Positions 1-4,875 of a stretch of DNA of 5,615 nucleotides are shown here, piece after piece; within the stretch, counting starts at the first letter, position 1; every line of letters begins with the position of its first letter. Made by a program: the position numbers and the translations under genes. The notes under the pieces were generated by a model, which was not told the DNA's origin, searched no databases, and worked only from the letters and a program-made list of their open reading frames with translations. The stretch spans positions 1-5,615 of the forward strand of contig JAHJOS010000457.1 in the NCBI GenBank assembly GCA_018820005.1, read 5' to 3'. Source of the stretch: Alphaproteobacteria bacterium (GTDB lineage: Bacteria > Pseudomonadota > Alphaproteobacteria > Rhizobiales > Devosiaceae).

Positions 1-25
1 CGTTCGAATTGCCTCGCCCGCTCCA
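1..25 (+). tRNA. 3' end of a tRNA, probably tRNA-Gly (partial, cut by window start)
   Basis: The first 25 bases hold the 3' half of a T arm (TTCGAAT loop at 3-9, then TGCCT), the acceptor strand CGCCCGC at 15-21, discriminator T22 and an encoded CCA at 23-25. C1 and G2 can pair with G11 and T10, as a T stem requires. The acceptor strand, U73-equivalent and CCA are identical to those of the complete tRNA-Gly 45 bp downstream, so glycine is the best guess. The T stem differs, so this is not an exact copy; it could be another Gly isoacceptor. The anticodon lies outside the window, so identity is inferred. Confidence 0.8.
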
Positions 26-37
26 GATGGACCAAAT

Positions 38-53
38 GGCGGATCACTCCGCC
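38..53. other. Small hairpin in the spacer between the two tRNAs
   Basis: GGCGGA (38-43) and TCCGCC (48-53) form a perfect 6-bp stem around a TCAC loop. There is no T tract after it, so it is not a convincing intrinsic terminator. It may be a processing or stability element in a joint tRNA precursor, or chance in GC-rich DNA. Confidence 0.4.
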
Positions 54-69
54 GCAGATGAATGGCAGC

Positions 70-144
70 GCGGGCGTAGCTCAGGGGTAGAGCATAACCT
101 TGCCAAGGTTAGGGTCGAGGGTTCGAATCCCTTCGCCCGCTCCA
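70..144 (+). tRNA. tRNA-Gly (anticodon GCC)
   Basis: A complete cloverleaf is visible. Acceptor GCGGGCG (70-76) pairs with CGCCCGC (134-140). The D arm is AGCTCAGGGGTAGAGC-like. The anticodon stem TAACC (95-99) pairs with GGTTA (107-111) around the loop TTGCCAA (100-106), with anticodon GCC at 102-104. The T stem GAGGG/CCCTT encloses TTCGAAT. Discriminator T141 (usual for bacterial tRNA-Gly) and an encoded CCA at 142-144 follow. It decodes GGC and GGT glycine codons. It lies in tandem with another tRNA 45 bp upstream, so the two are probably cotranscribed; the hairpin at 177-204 would end the transcript. Confidence 0.97.
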
Positions 145-176
145 AATCTTCTCCTTCGCAAGAGAAGACACGATGA

Positions 177-204
177 AAAGGCCGGACAGCAATGTCCGGC
201 CTTT
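177..204. terminator. Rho-independent terminator, probably bidirectional (tRNA unit and mntH)
   Basis: AAAGGCCGGACA (177-188) and TGTCCGGCCTTT (193-204) form a perfect 12-bp stem closed by a GCAA tetraloop, which is of the stable GNRA class. On the plus strand it runs into TTTCGTCTTTTC. On the minus strand the transcript ends in a U-rich TTTTCATC. It sits 32 bp after the tRNA and 29 bp after the mntH stop codon, between converging genes, so one hairpin can serve both. Confidence 0.92.
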
Positions 205-233
205 CGTCTTTTCTGATTGCCAGTTTGAGCTGG

Positions 234-1529
234 CTAACCGGCAGGCAGGCCAGGCACGGGAATGCCGAAGGTCTGGGCCAGCAAAACCACGTTCAGCGAC
301 AAGACCACGCCGGCGGCAACAAGAGCCAATATGCGCAGCAGCAAGCCGCTGCGGAACGAGCCCATGATATCGGCGCGACTGGTAAAGATGATCAGCGCCA
401 CCATGGGCACCGGCAGGGCGATGGAAAGCACCACCTGCGACAATATCAGCGCCTTGGTGGCATTGATGCCCAGGGCCACCACGACAAAGGCAGGCACCAT
501 GGTGATGAGGCGGCGGAACCACACCGGCAGCCGCACCCTGATAAAGCCCTGCATGATGATCTGACCAGCCATGGTGCCGACAACCGAACTGGAGATGCCA
601 GAGGCAATCAGCGAGGTGAGAAAGACACCCGCCGCCGCTGCGCCAAGCAAGGGCGTGAGCACATGATAGGCCGTTTCGATTTCAGCGACGTCGCTATGGC
701 CGGCGTGGAAGGCGCTGGCGGCCATCATGACCATGGCCATGTTGACCAGCCCCGCCACGGTGAGCGCCACAACCACCTCGATATTGGAGAAGCGCAGCAG
801 TTTGCGGCGGTCGGCATCATCACGCAACCGAACCCGGTTCTGCGTCAGGCCAGAGTGAAGATAGATGGCGTGCGGCATCACCGTGGCGCCGACGATGCCC
901 ACTGCAATGGTGAGCGCTGTGCCGTCCGGCAAGGCCGGCGTCACCATGCCCAACGCCGCATCGCCCCAGGCAATGGGCGCGAAAAAGGTCTCGAGAAGAT
1001 AGCAGAGGCCAATCACGCTCACGAGCGCGCCAATGATAATCTCCATGGGGCGAAAGCCGCGGCCTTCGACCATCAGTATGCCGTAGGTGACAATGGCGGT
1101 GACGATCATGCCCGCCATCAGCGGCATGCCAAAGAGCAGGGACAGGCCAATGGCGCCGCCGAGAAATTCCGCCAGGTCCGTCGCCATGGCCGCGATTTCG
1201 CTGACGCCCCACATGACCCAGACGACCGGCCGGGGAAAATGGTCACGGCACAGCTCGGCCAGATTGCGCCCGGTGACGATGCCCAGCCGCGCCGAGAGCG
1301 CCTGAAACAGCATGGCGATGAGATTGGCCAGAACCACGACCCAGAGCAGGGTATAGCCGTAGCCGGCGCCGGCCTGGATATTGGTCGCGTAATTGCCCGG
1401 ATCCATATAGGCAACCGAGGCCACAACGGCCGGGCCAACGAACAGCAGCATGGCCTTTGGACCACGCCGCGTGCCGGCAAGCACCTCTGCCATGGCCGAC
1501 TGTGCCCGCAGTGTCGAGGTTTCTGCCAT
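234..1529 (-). CDS. mntH: NRAMP-family Mn2+/H+ symporter MntH
   Basis: 431 residues, the usual length for bacterial MntH. It is a polytopic inner-membrane protein that imports Mn2+ (also Fe2+ and other divalent metals) with protons. The NRAMP metal-site motifs are all present: DPGN at residues 43-46 in the first unwound helix, and ATVMPHAIYLH at about 215-225 in TM6, with the metal-ligand Met218 and conserved His220 and His225. The TM3 segment ATDLAE (116-121) and the signature loop SSVVGTMAGQIIMQGF (about 314-329) follow. About 11 hydrophobic helices can be traced. The ATG at 1527-1529 has only a weak Shine-Dalgarno sequence; Met13 is an alternative start but leaves a short N-terminus. The gene is divergent from mntR and preceded by a strong promoter overlapped by a MntR-like box, so Mn repression is expected. 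The family is recognised with high certainty; metal preference is inferred from the mntR neighbour. Confidence 0.96.
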   Translation of the reverse strand: MAETSTLRAQSAMAEVLAGTRRGPKAMLLFVGPAVVASVAYMDPGNYATNIQAGAGYGYTLLWVVVLANLIAMLFQALSARLGIVTGRNLAELCRDHFPRPVVWVMWGVSEIAAMATDLAEFLGGAIGLSLLFGMPLMAGMIVTAIVTYGILMVEGRGFRPMEIIIGALVSVIGLCYLLETFFAPIAWGDAALGMVTPALPDGTALTIAVGIVGATVMPHAIYLHSGLTQNRVRLRDDADRRKLLRFSNIEVVVALTVAGLVNMAMVMMAASAFHAGHSDVAEIETAYHVLTPLLGAAAAGVFLTSLIASGISSSVVGTMAGQIIMQGFIRVRLPVWFRRLITMVPAFVVVALGINATKALILSQVVLSIALPVPMVALIIFTSRADIMGSFRSGLLLRILALVAAGVVLSLNVVLLAQTFGIPVPGLPAG

Positions 1530-1547
1530 GATGAAATTCTACCATTG

Positions 1548-1562
1548 TCGGCATGATGCCGA
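1548..1562. promoter_or_regulatory. 15-bp dyad at the predicted mntH transcription start
   Basis: TCGGCAT (1548-1554) and ATGCCGA (1556-1562) are perfect inverted arms around one G. The dyad lies 18 bp upstream of the mntH start codon and about where transcription should start for the promoter at 1571-1598. It could be a second operator or an mRNA hairpin in the leader. It does not resemble a Fur, Mur or MntR box that I can name. Confidence 0.4.
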
Positions 1563-1570
1563 TTGGCGGA

Positions 1571-1590
1571 AATATAGCCTTGGCTTCATT
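1571..1590. promoter_or_regulatory. Putative MntR operator (MntR box) of mntH
   Basis: The 20-bp sequence AATATAGCCTTGGCTTCATT is an imperfect inverted repeat. It fits the E. coli MntR-box layout AACATAGC-N4-GCTATGTT: the left arm matches at 7 of 8 positions (AATATAGC), and the right arm GCTTCATT is weaker. It covers the -10 and most of the spacer of the predicted mntH promoter, so bound MntR would block RNA polymerase. The match to the E. coli box is from memory; binding is inferred. Confidence 0.7.
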
Positions 1591-1598
1591 GCTGTCAA
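1571..1598 (-). promoter_or_regulatory. Sigma70-type promoter of mntH
   Basis: Reading the minus strand, a perfect -35 TTGACA (1598-1593) is followed by 16 bp and a -10 TATATT (1576-1571). Transcription would start near 1564, giving a leader of about 35 nt before the mntH ATG. The elements are close to consensus, and their overlap with a MntR-like box supports the call. Confidence 0.75.
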
Positions 1599-1640
1599 CA
1601 TGCATCATCTTGACGCCTCGACTGATGATGGCGAAGCCGC

Positions 1641-1646
1641 TAGAAT
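1641..1646 (+). promoter_or_regulatory. Possible -10 element for mntR
   Basis: TAGAAT matches TATAAT at 5 of 6 positions and lies 74 bp before the mntR start codon. No good -35 sits 16-18 bp upstream; the nearest TTGACG (1610-1615) is 25 bp away. This is a weak call. No second MntR-like box is seen here, so autoregulation of mntR is not indicated by the sequence. Confidence 0.3.
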
Positions 1647-1719
1647 TGCGATCGTCACAGGCACCGGCTCACAGAAGCGCGGGCTCTGGCCACACGATTT
1701 TGACCCTGGGAGGGTGCCG

Positions 1720-2166
1720 ATGAGCGACGACGAGCCGGACACCGATCAGACCTTCCACCATGCCGAGCGCTTCAGCCGGGCCCGTGCGGCGCAGGCCGTT
1801 GCCCTGCTGGAGGACTATGCTGAAATGATCGGCGACCTGATGGCGGAGGCCGGGGAGGCACGGGTGGCCGACATTGCCGCGCGCATGGGGGTTACCCATC
1901 CTACGGCAACCAAGGCCGTCGCCCGGCTCAAGCGCGAGGGGCTGGCGGTATCGCGACCCTATCGGGGCGTGTTTTTGACCGAGGCCGGACAGACGCTGGC
2001 CGACCATGTGCGGGCCCGCCATCGTATCGTCGTTGATCTATTGATCGCCGTGGGCGTGCCGACAGAGACGGCTGAACTGGATGCCGAGGGGCTGGAGCAC
2101 CATGTCTCGACGCAGACCCTGGCAGCGTTCAAACAGTATCTGGACACCTCCAGGCGCGGTGACTGA
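1720..2166 (+). CDS. mntR: Manganese-responsive transcriptional repressor MntR (DtxR/MntR family)
   Basis: 148 residues, close to E. coli MntR (about 155). A winged helix-turn-helix occupies roughly residues 45-90, with the recognition-helix segment around THPTATKAVARLKREGL (59-75) and wing RPYRGVFLT (79-87). A dimerisation and metal domain follows. By alignment with B. subtilis MntR all six Mn ligands can be placed: D32 and E35 in LEDYAE, H101 in RARHRIV, and E123, E126 and H127 in DAEGLEHH. There is no C-terminal SH3-like domain, as expected for MntR and unlike DtxR/IdeR. The ATG at 1720 is chosen because GGGAGGG (1708-1714) lies five bases upstream and homology begins after it; the frame is open upstream but not protein-like. 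It is divergent from mntH and presumably represses it when Mn is sufficient. Confidence 0.95.
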   Translation: MSDDEPDTDQTFHHAERFSRARAAQAVALLEDYAEMIGDLMAEAGEARVADIAARMGVTHPTATKAVARLKREGLAVSRPYRGVFLTEAGQTLADHVRARHRIVVDLLIAVGVPTETAELDAEGLEHHVSTQTLAAFKQYLDTSRRGD

Positions 2167-2171
2167 GGGGA

Positions 2172-2195
2172 CGGTCGGGCCGAGGAGCCCGACCG
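2172..2195. terminator. Hairpin between convergent mntR and aldo/keto reductase genes
   Basis: CGGTCGGGC (2172-2180) and GCCCGACCG (2187-2195) form a perfect 9-bp stem with a CGAGGA loop. It lies 6 bp after the mntR stop and 14 bp after the stop of the opposing gene. No T tract follows on either strand, so it may be an inefficient terminator or a 3'-end stabiliser shared by both messages. Confidence 0.6.
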
Positions 2196-2208
2196 ATGCG
2201 ACGCGCGG

Positions 2209-3138
2209 CTAGGGCAGCTTGTGCCCGGCGGCGGTGAAGAGGCGATACCATTCCTGGCGCGTCAGCGTGACATCGGAGCCGGCGGCTGAATCCTTGACGC
2301 GGGTGGGATTGGTGGTGCCGAGCACGACCTGAATATTGGCCGGGTGGCGGGTAATCCAGGCCACTGCAATGCCGGTGGGGGTGACGCCATACTGGCTGGC
2401 CAGATCATCGATGGCGTCGTTGAGTTCGGCGAAATTTTCGCGATCGCCCAGGAAGACCCCATCAAAAAAGCCCTTCTGGAAGGGCGACCAGGCCTGGAGC
2501 ATCATCTTGTTGATGCGCGAATATTCGAGCAGGCCATTGTCGCGGCTGATCGACTGATCCAGCCCGGCCATATTGGCGGCGACGCCCTGAGCAAACAGGG
2601 GGGCGTGGGTGATGGAGAGCTGCACCTGATTGGCCACCAGCGGCTGTGTGACGGCAGTCTTGAGCAGTTCGATCTGGCCGGGGGTCTGGTTGGAGACGCC
2701 GAAGTGGCGCACCTTGCCCGCCGCGGCCAGCTTGTCGAAGGCGGAGGCGACTTCTTCAGGCTCCACCAGCGTATCGGGCCGGTGCAGCAGCAGCAGATCG
2801 AGATAATCGGTGCGCAGGGCCTTGAGCGAGCCGTCGACTGACTTGAGGATGTGATCTTCGGAGAAATCAAAGTAACCGGGGCGGATGCCGGCCTTGGACT
2901 GGATGAAGACGGCATCGCGCTCGGCAGCCGAGAGGGTGACGGCCTCGCCAAAGCGGGCCTCGCAGGCATGGCGCGAACCGCCATAGATATCGGCATGGTC
3001 AAAGACATTGATGCCGGCGTCGCGGGCGGCGCCGAACAGTGTCTGCACCTCGGTATCGCTCATCTTGACGATGCGCATCAGCCCCAGGACGACGCTGGAG
3101 AGGACGCGGTCTGAATGGGGCAGGCTATAGGTCTTCAT
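2209..3138 (-). CDS. Aldo/keto reductase, YdhF-like oxidoreductase
   Basis: 309 residues forming a single (beta/alpha)8 NADPH-dependent reductase of the aldo/keto reductase superfamily, soluble and cytoplasmic. The catalytic tetrad is visible: D47 and Y52 in FDHADIYGG, K82 in QSKAG, H119 in LLLLHRPD. FGVSN (146-150) and a C-terminal cofactor region near VVLGTTNPTRV follow. HADIYGG, LLHRPD and GKVRHFGVSN closely resemble E. coli YdhF, whose physiological substrate is not well defined. The ATG at 3136-3138 has only a weak GGAA about nine bases upstream. The gene lies 92 bp downstream of the flavoprotein gene on the same strand, but the gap contains a perfect palindrome, suggesting its own regulated promoter. 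The LacI-like form of that operator hints at a sugar-derived substrate; this is inference. Confidence 0.92.
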   Translation of the reverse strand: MKTYSLPHSDRVLSSVVLGLMRIVKMSDTEVQTLFGAARDAGINVFDHADIYGGSRHACEARFGEAVTLSAAERDAVFIQSKAGIRPGYFDFSEDHILKSVDGSLKALRTDYLDLLLLHRPDTLVEPEEVASAFDKLAAAGKVRHFGVSNQTPGQIELLKTAVTQPLVANQVQLSITHAPLFAQGVAANMAGLDQSISRDNGLLEYSRINKMMLQAWSPFQKGFFDGVFLGDRENFAELNDAIDDLASQYGVTPTGIAVAWITRHPANIQVVLGTTNPTRVKDSAAGSDVTLTRQEWYRLFTAAGHKLP

Positions 3139-3146
3139 GGATCAGT

Positions 3147-3156
3147 ATTCCGGAAT
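3147..3156. promoter_or_regulatory. 10-bp palindrome next to the reductase start
   Basis: ATTCCGGAAT is a perfect self-complementary 10-mer, ending 9 bp upstream of the reductase ATG and 17 bp from the larger palindrome. It contains the only Shine-Dalgarno-like GGAA of this gene. The overlapping GAATC (3153-3157) is a GANTC site of the kind methylated by CcrM in alphaproteobacteria. It may be regulatory or chance. Confidence 0.3.
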
Positions 3157-3173
3157 CACGAGGCACAGAGGTC

Positions 3174-3197
3174 CGCTATGTTAACGCTAACATAGCG
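3174..3197. promoter_or_regulatory. Perfect 24-bp palindrome, putative LacI/GalR-family operator
   Basis: CGCTATGTTA (3174-3183) and TAACATAGCG (3188-3197) are exact inverted arms around ACGC. The core ATGTTA-N4-TAACAT equals the consensus I recall for the E. coli gluconate repressors GntR and IdnR (LacI family), and the central CG is typical of LacI/GalR sites. It ends 35 bp upstream of the aldo/keto reductase start, where it could control that gene. No LacI-type regulator gene is in the window. Alternatives: a terminator hairpin for the upstream flavoprotein (no U tract follows), or MntR half-sites, since GCTATGTT and AACATAGC are the E. coli MntR half-sites in everted order. Confidence 0.72.
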
Positions 3198-3217
3198 TCG
3201 CGGCGACCACCAATTTG

Positions 3218-3225
3218 CCCCCCCC
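3218..3225. repeat. Eight-base C homopolymer
   Basis: A run of eight C lies 5 bp beyond the flavoprotein stop codon, in the gap before the reductase. It is the longest homopolymer noticed in the window. Being intergenic it does not affect a reading frame; a length change would shift upstream elements relative to the reductase promoter, or it may simply be a sequencing-sensitive site. Confidence 0.6.
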
Positions 3226-3230
3226 TGATC

Positions 3231-4343
3231 TCACGATGGATCGCGGCTGGCGTGCCCCAGCAGGCCCACCAGCTCGGCCGCTGCAGCTGCCCCTGCCCGG
3301 TTGGCGCCGATGGTGGAGGCGGAGGGGCCATAGCCGACCAGATGGATGCGCGGATCGCGCGCGACCTGGGTGGCCAGGCGCCCGGTCATGGTGATGCCGC
3401 CCGAGGGCTCGCGCAATTGCAGCGGCGCCAGATGGTCCAGCGCGCTGCGGAAGCCGGTGCACCACAGGATGACATCGACATTAAGCGTGGTGCCATCGTT
3501 CCAGCGCACACCAGTGGGGGTGATGGTATCGAACATGGGTTGCCGGTTGAGCACGCCGCGCTGCTGCATGGCGGCGATGGCCGGCGTCATGGGCAGGCCC
3601 GTGACCGAGACCACCGAATTGGGCGGCAGGCCGGCGCGCACGCGATCTTCCACCAGCTTGACGGCCGCACGGCCTGCGTCCTGATCAAAGGGTCCCTCAC
3701 GAAAGCGTGGCGGCGTGCGGGTGACCCAGCTGGTGCGGGTGACCAGGGAGATCTGATCGAGCAGCTGGATGGCCGAAATGCCGCCCCCGACGATGAGCAC
3801 GTGCTGGCCGGCAAAGTCCTCGGCCGTGTGGAAATCATGGGTGTGCAGCTGCCGCCCGGCAAAGCTGTCGTGACCGGGATAATCGGGAATATAGGGCTTT
3901 TCCCAGGTGCCGGTGGCATTGATGATGCCGCGGGCAGAGAGCAGGCCGTCATTGGTTTCGATGCGCAGGCGTTCGCCGCGATTGCACACCAGATTGACGG
4001 CAACGGGCCGCTGCACCGCCAGATCGAACCGCTCCTCATAGGCCGCGAAGTACTTTGGCACCGCAACCGAGGCGAGGGCAGCGGCATCATCGCCCGCTGT
4101 TTCGGCAAAGCTCATGCCGGGCAGGTCATGCACACGGTTGACGGTGGAAAGGGTCAGCGAGGGCCAGCGGTATTGCCAGGCGCCGCCGGGCTGCGGCGCT
4201 GCATCGAGCACGGCAAAGTCGCGTCGGGGCTGCAGACCCAGGCGCGTCAGGTGATAGGCAGCGCTCAGGCCGGCCTGACCGGCGCCGATGACAACGATAT
4301 CGCGCTTGAGGGCGATGCGAACCGCCGGTTGTGATTGCGCCAA
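3231..4343 (-). CDS. Flavin-containing monooxygenase / CzcO-like FAD-NAD(P) oxidoreductase
   Basis: 370 residues with two Rossmann folds. The FAD site is VVIGAGQAG (17-25); the NAD(P)H site is VLIVGGGISA (182-191). Between them are the linker motif ATGTW (143-147) and the class B monooxygenase-like fingerprint FAGRQLHTHDF (161-171, pattern FxGxxxHxxxF). LWCTGFR (293-299) is the usual C-terminal TGF motif. This architecture matches COG2072 (CzcO/TrkA-like flavoproteins, FMOs, Baeyer-Villiger enzymes). The protein is shorter than classical Baeyer-Villiger monooxygenases (about 500 or more), so a small FMO-like enzyme is more likely; the substrate cannot be told. The start is a TTG at 4343-4341 with GGGAG seven bases upstream; an upstream ATG runs at once into a stop. 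A TATAAT lies just before it. Divergent from the small gene at 4453. Confidence 0.88.
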   Translation of the reverse strand: MAQSQPAVRIALKRDIVVIGAGQAGLSAAYHLTRLGLQPRRDFAVLDAAPQPGGAWQYRWPSLTLSTVNRVHDLPGMSFAETAGDDAAALASVAVPKYFAAYEERFDLAVQRPVAVNLVCNRGERLRIETNDGLLSARGIINATGTWEKPYIPDYPGHDSFAGRQLHTHDFHTAEDFAGQHVLIVGGGISAIQLLDQISLVTRTSWVTRTPPRFREGPFDQDAGRAAVKLVEDRVRAGLPPNSVVSVTGLPMTPAIAAMQQRGVLNRQPMFDTITPTGVRWNDGTTLNVDVILWCTGFRSALDHLAPLQLREPSGGITMTGRLATQVARDPRIHLVGYGPSASTIGANRAGAAAAAELVGLLGHASRDPS

Positions 4344-4360
4344 GCCCTTGCTCCCGCCTG

Positions 4361-4366
4361 ATTATA
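4361..4366 (-). promoter_or_regulatory. Perfect -10 hexamer before the flavoprotein gene
   Basis: On the minus strand this reads TATAAT, 17 bp upstream of the TTG start. No -35 is recognisable (GCCTCG at 17-bp spacing). If used, transcription would start only about 10 bases before the start codon, placing the ribosome-binding GGGAG at the extreme 5' end of the mRNA. Confidence 0.4.
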
Positions 4367-4452
4367 TGCCCATGTTGGGTGCGCGAGGCGCGATGGCAAG
4401 TCGCGCTGGCACCTGCCGATAGCGGCGCTTGCCCAATGCAAGGAGATGCACG

Positions 4453-4704
4453 ATGACCCATGTAACCTATGACGTGGTCGAACACGACGGCGGCTTTGCC
4501 TATAAGGTGGGGGAAGTGTATTCGGAAACCTTCCCATCCCATGAGGCCGCCCATGCGGCGGCGACGGCTGCTGCGATGCGCCAGCAGCTGGGCGGGGCCA
4601 CCGCCGCCATTCAGTATCAGGATGGCAATGGCCGCTGGCATGAAGAACTCGCCGAGGGCGGCGATCGTCCTGAGACCGAAGTGGATGACGACCTCAAGGA
4701 TTGA
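4453..4704 (+). CDS. Small DUF2188-like protein of unknown function
   Basis: 83 residues, with no signal peptide or membrane segment. The N-terminal part, YDVVEHDGGFAYKVGEVYSETF (6-27), forms a short beta-rich unit. An Ala-rich helix (about 30-47) and a strand with YQDGNGRWHEE (55-65) follow. This order (VxxHDGGWAY-like strand, helix, xxDGxxR strand) is like the DUF2188 family and small proteins often found in Hyphomicrobiales. The tail (70-83) is strongly acidic. The ATG at 4453 is supported by AAGGAG (4440-4445) seven bases upstream. The gene is divergent from the flavoprotein gene (109-bp gap) and followed after 171 bp by the SDR gene. The family has no established function; the assignment is from memory of the pattern. 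Confidence 0.82.
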   Translation: MTHVTYDVVEHDGGFAYKVGEVYSETFPSHEAAHAAATAAAMRQQLGGATAAIQYQDGNGRWHEELAEGGDRPETEVDDDLKD

Positions 4705-4875
4705 GCGACCTGGGCTGCCCTCGCGCAGGGGCAGTACATTTTGGAACACGCGAACGAAGCGCCGCTTGACGGGCCGCGCATCCCCGATGTGGATTGACCA
4801 GAGCGCAGAGCAGGTCTCTGCCTGCCTGTGCCCTCGGGGCATGCCCTCGTCCCGCATATTTGAAAGGCCATCTCC
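4705..4875 (+). promoter_or_regulatory. Leader region of the SDR gene with repeats and dyads
   Basis: This 171-bp gap has no convincing gene. It contains three copies of TGCCCTCG (4716-4723, 4829-4836, 4842-4849), a dyad GCAGG/CCTGC (4810-4814/4821-4825), and a perfect 10-bp palindrome GGGCATGCCC (4837-4846) overlapping the last repeat. Two -35-like hexamers are present, TTGACG (4766-4771) and TTGACC (4794-4799), but neither has a good -10. A ribosome-binding AAAGG lies at 4863-4867, eight bases before the TTG start of the SDR. It probably holds the SDR promoter and perhaps a regulator site. Confidence 0.45.
4715..4742 (+). terminator. Weak intrinsic terminator after the DUF2188-like gene
   Basis: CTGCCC (4715-4720) and GGGCAG (4729-4734) form a 6-bp stem with an 8-base loop, followed by TACATTTT. 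It lies 10 bp after the stop codon. The stem is short and the T run is offset by four bases, so the call is modest. Confidence 0.4.

Noticed and set aside
192..1556. 454-codon open frame on the plus strand antisense to mntH
   Set aside because: It mirrors mntH almost exactly, is rich in His, Gln, Asp and Gly with no recognisable domain, and arises from strong G/C bias at the third codon positions of mntH. The MntH motifs on the other strand are decisive.
1600..1646. TTGACG (1610-1615) with TAGAAT (1641-1646) as a full mntR promoter
   Set aside because: The spacing is 25 bp, too long for a sigma70 promoter. Only the -10-like hexamer is kept, at low confidence.
1450..1719. Upstream in-frame extension of MntR
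   Set aside because: The extension overlaps the mntH start and the promoter region, has no homology to MntR N-termini, and a good ribosome-binding site precedes the ATG at 1720.
1530..1719. Manganese riboswitch (yybP-ykoY type) in the mntH-mntR gap
   Set aside because: The predicted mntH leader is only about 35 nt, and I see none of the expected conserved loops.
3252..4334. 360-codon plus-strand open frame antisense to the flavoprotein
   Set aside because: It is a shadow of the flavoprotein gene, Gly/Asp/His-rich and without motifs, while the minus strand carries clear FAD and NAD(P) motifs.
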